NCBI RefSeq assembly: GCF_030272615.1 | Contig: NC_081409.1 | Span: 239,475,832 to 239,533,831, forward strand | DNA length: 58,000 bases | Source of the DNA: Cryptomeria japonica | Taxonomy: Eukaryota; Streptophyta; Pinopsida; Cupressales; Cupressaceae | Direction: 5' to 3' | Part shown: positions 36,175 to 47,347 of the stretch, piece by piece | Layout of the letters: each line of letters begins with the position of its first letter | Position numbering within the stretch: position 1 is the stretch's first letter | Position numbers and translations under genes: made by a program | The notes under the pieces: generated by a model | What the model was told of the DNA's origin: nothing | What the model saw: the letters and a program-made list of their open reading frames with translations, nothing else | Database searches by the model: none

Positions 36175-37135
36175 TCCTAGAATGGGCGTTAGGGTAAAGA
36201 ACAAGAAGAAAACTACTGAAGGAATTTGTCCGATAGTCACATATGGTGCCTCCACGTGTTCACATCTGATCCAACCTGATAGTAAGCAATCCACTAGGAA
36301 AAACTGAAAGAGTTTTAGGTAGATCAGATGAGAACTTGAGCTATGAACTTTTCATAAAAGGAAGAGCCAAAAGCAATGGAAAAATGAGTGCTATTACGGC
36401 TACACCTCCTAATTTGTCGGGTATACTGTGAGGAATGACATAGATTGGTGGGAAATACCATTCTGGCACAATAAGAGGTGGGGTGGCCATCGGATTAGCG
36501 GGTATATAATTATCGAGATGCCCCAATACATTAGGAGCACAAGAAATCCAAATGGAAAAGAAGATAGCGGAAGCTACTCGACCTACTCAATCCTTCGCGT
36601 AAAAAAATAGGGATAAGAAGCGATTTTATCCATCTTTGAATGCACACCCAATGGATTATTCGACCCATATTGATGCAATGCGGCCAGATGAAGAGGATTG
36701 GCGCCTACTAGAATAAAAGGGAGTGGATGATGAGGACTAAAGAAACGATTTAAGGTGGCATTGTCCACAGGGAAATACCCAACGAACAAGTCACGATCAT
36801 ATCTCCCACTACAGGTATGGCGCTAGTTGATCTTGTAATTATCATAGCTCCCCAAAATCTCATTTGACCTTGAGGTAGTGCATGTCCTATAGAAGTAGTC
36901 ACAATCATTAACATGGAGATGACAACTCCGAGGCACCAAAAAAATTCCCTAAGACTATCATAACTTGCATAATACAAACCATGAAAAATATGGGGGTAAA
37001 CCAAGATGAGAAACATACTTGCCCCATTAGCATACATATAACGAAGCAACCAGCCCCTTTCAACATCTCTCATGATATGTTCTACGTTTTTGAAAGCCAG
37101 ATCCACATGTGGTGGGTAATGAAGGGTAAGAGAAA
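36175..37135 (-). pseudogene. cob: Mitochondrial apocytochrome b (cob) pseudogene, 5' truncated
   Basis: Cytochrome b is the haem-bearing membrane subunit of respiratory complex III, encoded in mitochondria. On the minus strand the translation follows plant cob from HYPPHVDLAF to a final [68 protein letters not shown] and PYVTIGQI are all recognisable. The first 80 or so residues are absent. The frame shifts near 36785 and 36605. Stops occur, including TGA after the last ILG where plant cob continues with Arg. Pro for Leu (YPHIF), Ser for Phe and Arg for Trp (GRVAS) sit where editing would restore the protein, so it is a copy of genomic rather than edited sequence. The upstream sequence (37140-37440) does not supply the missing N-terminus. 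Confidence 0.95.
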
Positions 37136-39940
37136 TGCTATTGTTTTCTTCTTTGAACAAAGTCATTCAAATCTATCATGGTAGATACGATGGGTTCAAT
37201 GGTGCGAGTGATGATTTCGATCTCCTTATCTTCTCGGATGTGGGGAAAATGGGTAAATTAGAGGATGACTTCTGGGATGATTGGTTGCACTTGTTGTCCA
37301 AACAACCTTGTCGCCTACCTAGTGTAAGGATGGGTAACGACTATGAGAGGAAGATAAATGTTCTCGTTCCAGTATTGGTTGGAATCTCCCTCTTCTCGGA
37401 ATGGAACTGCTAGAATCCGATACCGCTTTCCTCGAAAAAATGTCACTTCGATGAACTGCTATGTCCAACATTTTTAGTTCAATTTCTTCACCCATTTGCT
37501 TAGTGATTTAGAAAGTCATTTCATAGCTATACAAAATGTGACTTTTATCGTTTCAATACCCTCGAGAAAGAATCAGGGTTGCGTCATTTCACACCTATGT
37601 CCAAACACCCCATTAGAAAGTGGTGGTGAAACAACTCATGGCCGCTTAATAGTGAAATCCCATTCTAGCATGAAATCACAGCTATATGGATATGCATTTG
37701 CCATTATCAGTTGGGGTTAGCATTGCCATAGGCTGCACACTCATTCTTGCATCCAAATCCTTGAGTTGATATTACTACTATAATAAAAATACAACCTTCT
37801 TTCCAAGCCCTCCATAATGAAACCCCTTTCTTTCAATAGCGGTTGAGTGCTTGTTTTCAAGACAAGTCGATCCGATGCTCTTCGATTTTACAATTGAATG
37901 TTTGGCCAAACCCTTCTCTAAACATGTCTCCTTAAGCCCCGAGAGAATTGGAACCGAACGAAGGAGGCGATCAACCAAGGTTAGGAATTTAGATAGAGGA
38001 TATAGGTAGGTGGGTCATGATTCGATGACAATCAACAAGGCTTCTTCATGATGTAGTTGATAATCCATACATAAAGAATTGAGTGCCCTACTATAGAAAG
38101 GGGCCTTACTGCGATGAAGGATCGACCATGATCGACTCACTCACATCTGGGGGGTAGTGGAGAAGCAGTAACTGTTGAATGCCTTTGAGCCTCCATTGGT
38201 GGAACATCTCCTGGTTATGGGGGGTATGGTGGGCATTCGATATGAAATTCTTTCTTGAGGGCCCTTAGAATAGTAGGCTAGCAACTATAATTGGAGGGGG
38301 GCTTGCCCTACAATTCTAATAGGGATAATTAATTTACTGATGCCATAAAGAGGTAGATTAGTTGGGTGGGTGGGTGGAAGAGTCGAGGCCCACCCACCTT
38401 GCATGGAGCTACTATAGTTGAGGTAGATTAGTTGTTGTTGATGGGTTGGCCCCCTCTATCTATCTATAGTTCGAGATCAATTCTCAAGGGCATGTTACGT
38501 ATAGAATCAACTATCTTTCCAAACTATTGGCCTCCTCCCACCCCCTTTAGTTTCATAGGGCCTTAGAATAGTAAGGGCTTAATTAATCAACCTACTATAA
38601 TAACCCACCCTGAACTATAGTTGTTTTGGGGATGGGTTTGGAATAGCCCCGCTATTTTAAGGGGTTATTCTAGCAAGCTGATTAATTAACCCTACCCCTA
38701 CTATTTTAAAGGGCTATGGCAGGAGGATATAGAGTTCTTAGGTTCGGTGGGAAACTAAAACTACTGAAGTTTAGTTTCTTGGATAATCATCTTATGAAGA
38801 ATAGATGATTTGGTAGTCTTCCTTCATGCCAGGTACACATCGATACCTATAGATTCTCCCCTTAACCACTTAACCGGATAAACACTATACTCCTCGGGTT
38901 ACCTCCCATCCCCTCATCCCAGAACACTGCTTACTCGCTCTAGAACACCAGAGCAGAACCAATTCTCGGGGTGGGCCCCCTACTATTCTATGGCAATTCC
39001 CTCCTCACAAAAACTATTCCCTCCCACCCATCCCTTATGGAATCAGCCTCCTAGAATAAGTGAGAGGACATATCTATTCCCACCCAACCCCAAAACTTGG
39101 GGACCCTATTCCCACCTACCAACGACGAATTGAGTGGATGGGAATCATAGGGTTCCTGAGTAGGAGAGGCTTCATTCCTTGCCTATTATTTATTTAGGGG
39201 ATTCCTGCCAAACCTCTTATTCATGTCGGGAACACATAAGTAGAGGTTCCTTCTTTGAAAAGTTAGGGTTGCTTGGTGCCAAGTTGAGAATGCAGGTGAA
39301 AGCGCCTTGTACTCTTAAGACTGCTTGCTCAAAATAATGGAATAATAACTGGTCAAGTTGATGAACTCAAAGGATTGCCTAAGAACTATGATGCCTTTGG
39401 GAGTGATTCTCCAACTATCTATGTACTATATCCAGGGGTAAGGTCGCCCCTTAGAATAGTAGGTCCCCCTGCATGCAGGGAATTCTTGTTGAGGTATATG
39501 CTTATTCTAGTAGACTGATTAATTAACCCCCCGGGAGATAGATGTCATTGGTGCCCCAGATCATCGATCGAAGATGGAGATAGTTGGGTGGGAGGGCCCC
39601 TATCATAGATCTAAGGTAATTGCTCATCTTTTGCCTTCTCGCACAAAAATTCCGTCCCCCCTGGTAGGCCCACCCTCCCTTGTGTTGATAAGGGTATCGA
39701 TCTCCAACACATGTGAATATTCTTGCAATTTTAAAAAAAATTGGCATGTGATTTAGACAATGAAATTTTCTTCATATTTATAAGATTTTGGACTTATGAA
39801 AAAGTGCACCCTCTTGTGCCTAATTGATAGCCTTTCATGCCTATCTACAACTGAGTGCTAGATTTGTGGTGCTCTTGGTAAATTTTATTAAGTATGTCTT
39901 ATTATCTTGTTGCAGTGTCATAATGAACTTTTGTATCGTA

Positions 39941-41230
39941 CTAATAGGGTTTTCCTAACAACAAACCACAATAGTCCATGGTGGTCACATCAGATGTGAC
40001 TTTATCAATGAATTTGGGACAAAATGCAAAAGACACAGTGCATAGGTGTGTGATCAGAGAGGATGAATCATTATCCTTCCATCCAAGTGAAAATAGATGA
40101 GAATGTGGAACCATCAACAAATGATTTTTGTCGACAATGGACTTCGTAATCAAATTTTTCTCTGAGCCATCATCAATGATACAATCCACAAAAAAATTGT
40201 GTTTTAGGTAAGCACGAGTATCAAACAAAATGTCATGTCCTCCTAAAGTAGAATGATGGTTCACTAAGGTGCCCTTATTGAGTCTACCTTTCAACTCAAC
40301 ATATGTCTATCATCACCAAAAGCTTTGATGGGAGCATTTTTCTTTCCTCATCATGAGACTGTATAATTAGATTCTTCTTCAACTTAAATCATTCAGACTT
40401 TTTGTGTCCCTTCATTTTACAGTAAGTACAAAATTTAGATTTCTTAGTATTAGAAGGGGAATGAAAAGAAGGGGAAGGAGAAGAAATTTTCTCTTTAGAA
40501 ATTTTTTGTTGTGATCAAGAACTCAAAGCTTTTGGAGGACCTACAGAAAATCAAGTGTTTCTAGGGTAATATATTTCAACTCCTTAAACAAATGTTCTTG
40601 TAATCCATTCCTTAACTTTAGGATTAGAGCAAGACCTGGATCTTGCACTCGAAGTAGTATTCTTAGTGAATTGAATTGGTAGATATAATCTTGCATTGAC
40701 ATTTGTCATCGTTGTCACAGTTGAAGCCACTTGATGTACAAATCTTGCTCATAGTTGGAAGGATAGAATGTGTCCTTTAAAGTTGTGACTAGTTGATTTC
40801 ATGTGGTGATTGGATTCTAAGCATATTGTTGTTCAATGACCAAAACCTTAGCGATGCCAAAGAACTTCAATTTTGAAAATGGGACTTTGCAAAACATTTC
40901 ATTGTAGGCAAAACATGTCTCCATGTCAAGAATCCAAGTGTAGAGCACATTAGGATCTCAGATACCATCATAGATATTGACCTCTCACATTTGGTTGGAG
41001 GTCAATGGCCTTTAGAACTAGGAAGTTGTTGAACTGCAGTATCATTGACTTCATCAGCCAATGTGGTTGGTTATCACATGGGCAAGTTCAACAACTCTCA
41101 GAAAAATTAGCAACCATGTTACTACAGGTTAGAGCCAGTGCAATAATTTACACCTCCCAAAAATAAAAATAGGCTACCACTATGGGCCAACTCTACCAAA
41201 CTTGGATTGAAATAATTGAATTGAGAGATG
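39941..41230 (-). pseudogene. Element C gag-protease remnant
   Basis: Around 40810-40660 the minus frame gives a typical Gag helix region (NQLVTTLKDTFYPSNYEQDL). A zinc knuckle CTYCKMKGHKKSE follows near 40430-40380, but its last Cys codon is replaced by a TGA stop. At 40294-39941 a 117-codon frame resembles the retroviral-type aspartic protease: IIDDGSEKNLI at the active-site loop (DDGS instead of the usual DSGS/DTGS), then CGLLLGKPY at the C-terminal flap region. Stops and shifts elsewhere rule out a working product. Confidence 0.75.
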
Positions 41231-41946
41231 TATGAGCACTAGAAGAAACCCAATTTACAAGAGGGTTTGGAACTCCACTAGACACATTGTGACAAAATTT
41301 TAGAGAAAAAACCCATCGGATCACAAATTATGGAATTAATACTCTCATGAGAATGTCTATGTATTTTCAGAAACATTTGGGAAATATTAACAAAATAAAT
41401 ATTTATGAAAGAAGGAACTTAAATTCCATATTTTTAATCCAAAACCATGCCTTAAAGATCAAAGCCACATTTTTTCATCAAAAACCATGTTTTGGTACTC
41501 AAAACCACTACCAAAACCATCTTTGCTTTGGATTTAGTAGCTACAACAACAATTTTAAAATTGTAACTTTTTCAAAACTTAACAAAATTTGAAACCCTAA
41601 AATGTTTCAAAAAGCTCTAAGGAGCTTCGAAACATCCAAACCATTTAACAAGATACTTCTTACACAAACTGTTGTTAATAAAAAAAAATGACATGGGTTT
41701 TAAAGGAAACTCTAAAAAATAAAACAAATAAATGACTATTTTGTTCAAGAAAGAACTCTTGAAAGATTTTTTATGAAAAACCTCTTTATATGTAGATGAA
41801 GAGAGCTTTCAAAAATCATCTCATATTGATAAGAGCTTCAATAATTAGTTGCAATTAATGTTGAGAGCTACAAAATGAAATAAAATAAAAAAGATTGTAA
41901 AAATATATTTTCAAACTTGTGGATCAAAGGATGCTCAGATGCCATT

Positions 41947-42522
41947 TGATATGGATTCAACAAGCAAATGTAGAAGTCAGAGAATAGATTCAACAAAGGA
42001 CATTATTCTCTGCAAAATGAACTACAAACTTGTATTTTCCAATATGCCTATGTGAGGAGAAAGCTACAAATATATAGGCATGAATACGCCTAAAATAAAG
42101 CATTTAGAAATACTTTCTAAATATTAACATAAGATTAAAATTAGCCATTAACTATTTAATACTAACCTCCTAACATCCTCACACTAACCTTTACTTTTCA
42201 CTTCTAGCTTTTTTTTCTTTTTTTCTTTTACTTTTACATAAGATAAAAACAAATAAAAATAATACTATGCTAATAACTTATATATATCCTATGTATACCC
42301 TAGGAATCCTCAACATACACATATTTATATTATTGTACAAAAACCTAGTAAGTATATGCCATGTGGAACCAACATAGTTGTGCTAGTGTTGACGTGGCCA
42401 AAGAGATGGCTTAGGATGTCAAGTTGACTAGCATTAAATTAACATAGAAAATGCATTACTCTAAAGGGGTATAATTTCAATCACATGTGCCAAAATAAAT
42501 TGATGGGGCACTAGCTCCAACA
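41947..42522 (-). repeat. Element C 5' LTR (unpaired)
   Basis: A 576-bp AT-rich segment between a PBS-like site and CCAACA. In minus orientation it starts TGTTGG and ends CA. No partner copy is in the window. Confidence 0.55.
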
Positions 42523-42630
42523 AAGTCAAGGTGGGATGGGTAAGAGCAAGTAATGGGGTAGTTCAAGCTACTATTGTGTGAATGTTGCAAGTCATAGGCG
42601 ATAGATTGTGGAAACCCACCTAAAAGCATG

Positions 42631-43312
42631 TGTAATAACCCCAAAATACTCTAGCAATAGATATTTTTGCATTCTTATTATATTCAAACATGTACAATCA
42701 AATTGAAATTTAAATGCCTGGTATAACTTACTCTACACACTCAACATGCAAACCTAGACACCATTGATAATTGTTGCAACATTTTGAATCTCAATGTACA
42801 ACTTGAGGGTCTCCATCCCTAAAAAAATGTAGCTACCACATATGAAGGGTTTCATATCCAAATGCCCAAAATTTGTTGCAAACAACTTCACAACCTTAAA
42901 ATATGAAGTTGATTTTTGTTTTGATGTTTTGAAAAGTACCTTTTGTTTTTTCCTCAATGTATCTTTTAACCCATTATTCCCTACATTCCCCAATCAAAGG
43001 CAATTTCAACACTTAACTAAGTTGTCATTTCCTCAACTTTGACACTTAACTAAGTCATCCTTTCCTCAACTTCAACCCTAAACTAAGTAATCCTAAAACA
43101 CTGGTAGTTCTAAATAGTTGACTATGAAAGCCACTCAATCATAACAAAAACCAATTAGTTAACTAACTACCTTATTCTAATCCTCTACAAACCTGACTAA
43201 CAAACCACACAATCATCTTGTTTCAATTTTAACTATCTTACAAAAACTACAAACACGCCCATCAATGAACTTCTATGCTAATAAACCACTCTATCAAAAT
43301 GGAGACATTACA
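42631..43312 (-). repeat. Element D 3' LTR
   Basis: 682 bp, TGTAAT...ATTACA, followed by the PPT. Confidence 0.75.
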
Positions 43313-43689
43313 ATTCCTCCCTCCTCAAATTCACTTACCCTCGAGCAAGAAAAAATAGGTTGATCTAAAATGTCAATCCACTCCCACATTTTGTGCCTCC
43401 AATCATGGCTCAGGCTCTCCCTTGTCATCAAATTTCAACTCTATCTAATGTGCTTTGTCCTTTCCTAGGCAAATATGTGTTGGGTCCAAAGTCTCCTTGT
43501 AGCTGAAGCATAACTACTTTCTCCACATCTCATTATAGGTCAAGTAACTTGCCTACTAACTCCTAAAAGTGTGTCTATCTTATAGTGACCCACAAGTAAA
43601 GAGGGCGCAACCCCCCATCTCTATGGAAATGGGTTGTATAGAATCCCTTACTATTCATGTGGTGCTCCTATATTCACACCTCTAGTGTC

Positions 43690-43990
43690 AGACCTTTGGA
43701 GAATTTGCTAGGTATAGTGTTCTCCAAAGTCCAAGCTCCTTTTATGGCCATCTTTAATGAATTTGATTCAAGGGCCTAGACTAGGCCTTTGAGTGACTCT
43801 CTCAACCCCTCCATGAAAAGGATGACACATCAAAACAATCATGACTACCCTCTAGAAATAAACCACATATGCATCCACTAAGCCATGGTGTTGTAGTTGT
43901 GCCAACTCCTTAAAGTACTCCTTTGGATCTTGCCTCTCAAATCTACCAATCAAACTCCTAAAAAACTCTACATATGTGATGATAAGGCTA
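43690..43990 (-). pseudogene. Element D gag remnant
   Basis: The minus-strand translation of 43967-43860 gives EFFRSLIGRFERQDPK and EYFKELAQLQHHGLVDAY, the conserved core of the retrotransposon Gag domain, a structural capsid precursor. Downstream the frame continues with stops to about 43690. No zinc knuckle or pol domain was found in the rest of the 1.4-kb interior, so the element was non-autonomous or has lost pol. Confidence 0.65.
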
Positions 43991-44741
43991 TGCCCTTAAG
44001 TGACTAGCTCATTACACCACCATTCATGTGTAACTCCTTTCGAGGAATAACCACAAATGTAAAATGTGTCCTTGTACATAGGGCTCAATAAGAAGTAGGT
44101 ATTCAACATGTGGATCCAAAATCAAGTTGATTTTTTGTTGGATTCATTGAATGAAAGGACAATGAGCTTATCCAACCTACTTTGCAAGTCTTTCTAAGCC
44201 ATTTTTGGGGGACTTTGACTTGCATTCCTAGTTCTTGTTTTGTACTTTAGTGTACAATAATTCATGAAGGAAATATCTTCTCAAAACTTATCACTCTTTG
44301 TCCTATATTCACAATGGAGAGCACCCAAATACTTTTATTGTTGATTGCCCATATCTTCTTCTAGGAAACAACGTTTATTCATACAAGAATGTGACCCTAG
44401 GGGATCCTACACATATAATTTACTTCAATGAGGTTTTGATTTGTTCCTTGTGGACCATTTGTCGAATGTGATGACATGATTGGTTTCTTGGTTCATTTAC
44501 CCTGCATACTCATAGTCAAGAGTTTGATTTGTTGTTGGTGCTTATCCTTTAAGGATTTCATCACCTCTAAAAATTCATGTTCTTTGTCCTTGTGTGACAT
44601 TTTTTGCTTCCTCTATTCACTTTGTTACCTTGTCTCCATTACTTTGTGACATGGGGAATAAATGTTTGATTTTTTTTAAATATATATATATTTTTATTTT
44701 TTTTCACGTAGGTTGATAAGAACACAACTTTAATATCACTA

Positions 44742-45930
44742 TGAAAACCCAACAAATAATATAACCCACAAATACTCTAGCAATTGATATTTTATTTTAT
44801 TCGTGCACATACAATCAAATTAAAGTTTGAATAGTTTGATACAACTCACTAGGCACACTCAATATACAAAATTAATACCTATGATGAATATGGTACACTT
44901 TGAAACTCAATCTATTACTTGAGAGCTTTCATCCCCAATAAAACATAGTTATCACATATTAAGGGTTTTGTCTCCAAACGTCCAAAAGTTGTTGCAAATG
45001 GTTTTATAGTCCTAAAAATGAATTTGATTTTTGTTTTAATGTTTTGAAAAGTATCTTTTGTTTCTTCCCCAACACCTCTTATAACTTGTGGTCCTTGCAT
45101 TCCCCAATCATAAGTAGTTTCAACACTTTAAGCATTCCCTTCCTCAATTTTGACACTTGATTGCATAATAATTTCCTCAATTTCAACACTTAACGGTAAT
45201 AACCCAATTGTCACCCATGCTCCGATAATTGTATTAGAATACATGTTAATTAACAACCCACTAAAAAATTTCATATGTACCAATAGTTGCCTAATTGTAT
45301 ACCCAATAGTAAAAAAAGGCATTTAATTGGAAGAGTTGTGCAATTTTATTGGTACCCATGGTACACAATTATTGGGACATTTGAGCATAGGTATTGGTCA
45401 AAACATTTATTAGAGGACTATGTATTGGATTAGTTGTCCAAATTTTTTAGTGGTCAAAGCGAATGATTAATGGGGCATTAGGGAATATGAATCGAAGATC
45501 ACCTCAAAATGACCACATTTATACATTTGCATGCAAATGAATCCACCCACGTTCATCATAACTATCGAGAAGCCAAAACTATAGCTATAAGCTCTTAAGA
45601 TGCATCTGAAGAAAACCAAAAAAAATGTCAAAATCTGATGTATCGTGCAGGGGCTCAAGGTGTGTGAAGTTAGGATAAGCAACTATTGGTACCCTTCCCC
45701 TAATTAAGTAGATCTCCTTAATCGATGGTATTTTAAGTAGTTCATTGTCAAAGCCATATCTGAATCATAGAAAAAAACCAAACAATTAACTAACCATCTT
45801 ATTCCAATCCACTATATACCTAACTAATCACATATCATATTTCAATCATAAATATCTAACAAAAACTACACACATACTCATCTACACACTTATGTTGACA
45901 AACCACTTGGTAGAAATAGGGATATTACTA
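44742..45930 (-). repeat. Element D 5' LTR with an internal insertion
   Basis: It aligns with 42631-43312, except for about 500 extra bases at roughly 45196-45700 that the other copy lacks. Confidence 0.7.
45196..45700. mobile_element. Possible small insertion inside element D LTR
   Basis: Sequence absent from the paired LTR. It contains GTACCAATAGTTGC near 45278 and the inverse GCAACTATTGGTACC near 45680, plus further ATTGGTACC pieces. That would suit a MITE-like unit, but clean terminal inverted repeats and a target duplication are not evident. Confidence 0.35.
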
Positions 45931-45956
45931 GGTTACAAGATGGGGAGGCATCATTA

Positions 45957-46111
45957 TTCACAATGGTGACCACAAGGAGGACCTTAATAAACCCTTCAAA
46001 TTTTATAATTTCAAAAAATAAAACATTTAATTCACAATGGTGGCAATAGTGGACACGAGAATGACCTTAACAAACCATTCAAAATTTACAATTTCAAAAA
46101 ATAAAAGATTT
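45957..46111. repeat. 74-bp tandem repeat, two units
   Basis: TTCACAATGGTG starts each unit (45957 and 46031) and both run through GACCTTAA and TTTCAAAAAATAAAA, with scattered differences. Confidence 0.85.
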
Positions 46112-46854
46112 AAACATAAGCCTCAAACAAAAAAATAAAGCAACCCCTAAAAGATCCTTTTTTTAATTATCTTTTTCGCCATAATGAAAAAAAATTGCAA
46201 TTTATACCAAAATGGATGGTCCTCATAGTTTCATAAAAATGGTTAGACCGTGAGCAAACAAGATTATTTTTTCATGAAATGATAGGGAATTGTTGCAAAC
46301 ACATCTATAATAAGGTGAGTTTGGGCTGAAACAACATTGATTTGCCATGGATCAGGATCCAACTGCATGACTTCAAATTCATATCTAGGGCATCTGAGGC
46401 TGATCTTCATGAAACAAGAGGCTAGGTCAACTATTTTTGGTAATCTAAAACACTTCGAGAAGAGAGACAAATGGAACAACTGAGCTTTGATGCCAAGCAT
46501 AATTCAATAGCACAACAATGAAGATTGAAAGAAAAAAGCAACTTGCACAAAGGACACGAGAATTACTTCTCTTCTAGCATTAATATAAGTTGCAGAAGAC
46601 CTCCCTATATTGAGAGGTTTGCAAGAGGTGAATGTTAAAACCAACAATCACACAAGTTAAGATTACTAACTAGCTTGAGTTGTCTAAGATTCGCATTGCA
46701 TGCTACTAGGCTAACTATTACATGATTATGGATAACCATCACATGATTTCCAATTATTCAAGCAAATGAGTTACTTAGGAAAAACCATAAAAACCTTAGT
46801 AGGGAAAAATAAGAGCCCCGTAGCAACAATGATGCAAATGTGCACACTAACGCT
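46112..46854. other. No recognisable feature
   Basis: AT-rich sequence with short frames only. Nothing supports a gene, RNA or repeat call. Confidence 0.5.
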
Positions 46855-47347
46855 AATATGACATCAAGGGTAAATGGCTCATAGGAAGCTCTAATTTTAG
46901 TAATGCATCTTGAGTCCTTATTGTTACTTTGATGAACCTAGAGCTAAATTTGAAGGCCAATATTGTCACAATAATGAAGTTCCTTTCCACTCTATTATAA
47001 GCATTTTTAGAATCTATTTTCATAGAGAGAACATCCCAACAAGAGGCTTTGGCCTCACGTATTTCCCTCCAATTAACCTCTAGTCATTTTTTCTAATAGA
47101 TGAACACCCTTTGATAACATGCTTTTCCCTCTAGCCTAGGCTAGAAAGAGATATTTTATGGAAGATGTAATAAGCTTCCATTTACTTCAAGACACCTGTT
47201 CCTAAAAATACAAATGTTATATCCTTTATTAATGGGGGAAACTATGGATATGTTGCCTCTTAACTCGTCAAGGCATGTTCATTCCAATTTTGGTTTATAG
47301 AATTCATAGGGTAGATCATGCATACCTGATGCTTTTGTTAGACACAA
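46855..47347 (-). pseudogene. LINE reverse transcriptase fragment (3' part)
   Basis: On the minus strand KASGMHDLPYEFYK resembles the KAPGPDG-motif block of LINE RT. Further on, MKIDSKNAYNRVERNFI matches the block with the first catalytic Asp (usual form K-DxxKAYDxVxW). The frame is broken between and after these, and the YxDD block is not seen. It is the continuation of the LINE segment at 49846-50560, separated by the LTR insertion. Confidence 0.6.

Larger units (their letters stand above)
31480..39480. repeat. Family of short interspersed repeats, core CCTACTATTCTA
   Basis: Copies in one or the other orientation are seen near 31495, 32090, 33842, 34436, 38267, 38565, 38980 and 39451, with variants (CTATTTTAAAGGG, ACAATTCTATGGG) near 32030, 32173, 33868, 34826 and 38700. 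More lie in block 2 (29461, 29789, 29880) and block 1 (6783, 6841). Spacing is irregular. Functionally they recall the short dispersed repeats reported in gymnosperm mitochondrial DNA, such as the Bpu elements of Cycas, but I do not claim sequence identity. Confidence 0.75.
31136..39710. other. NUMT block 3, with tRNA-Asp and cob remains
   Basis: The most clearly mitochondrial block, because it holds a cob pseudogene and tRNA-Asp. The rest is spacer-like, with dozens of TAGAATAGTAGG/CCTACTATTCTA and CCCTACAATTCTATGG motifs in both orientations. I recognise nothing in 31650-31870, 33300-33560 or 37400-38100. The last has fair-looking minus-strand frames upstream of cob but no family match. The right edge lies near 39.7 kb, where sequence turns AT-rich and runs into a truncated gypsy element. 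Confidence 0.65.
39711..42522 (-). mobile_element. Element C: truncated Ty3/gypsy (5' LTR, gag, start of protease)
   Basis: On the minus strand: 5' LTR 42522-41947 (TGTTGGAG at its start), PBS-like TGGCATCTGAGC (41944-41933, two changes from the tRNA-Met site), a gag region, and a protease remnant. RT, RNase H, integrase and the 3' LTR are missing. The element ends near the junction with mitochondrial-like DNA around 39.7 kb, so it may mark a deletion or rearrangement breakpoint. Confidence 0.7.
42631..45930 (-). mobile_element. Element D: old LTR retrotransposon with only a Gag scrap
   Basis: Two clearly related but strongly diverged repeats, 42631-43312 and about 44742-45930, share CTCTAGCAAT-GATATTTT, TACAATCAAATT and a homologous stretch of short minus-strand frames. 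Termini are TGTAATAACC and GACATTACA. A PPT (minus GAGGAGGGAGGAAT, 43326-43313) abuts the left copy. A PBS-like TGATATTAAAGTTG (44738-44725) lies before the right copy. The interior of about 1.4 kb has no RT. Much older than A and B, judging by repeat divergence. Confidence 0.75.

Noticed and set aside
31480-39480. CRISPR-like array of short repeats
   Set aside because: The motifs occur in both orientations with irregular spacing and variable sequence, in plant mitochondrial-like DNA with no cas genes.
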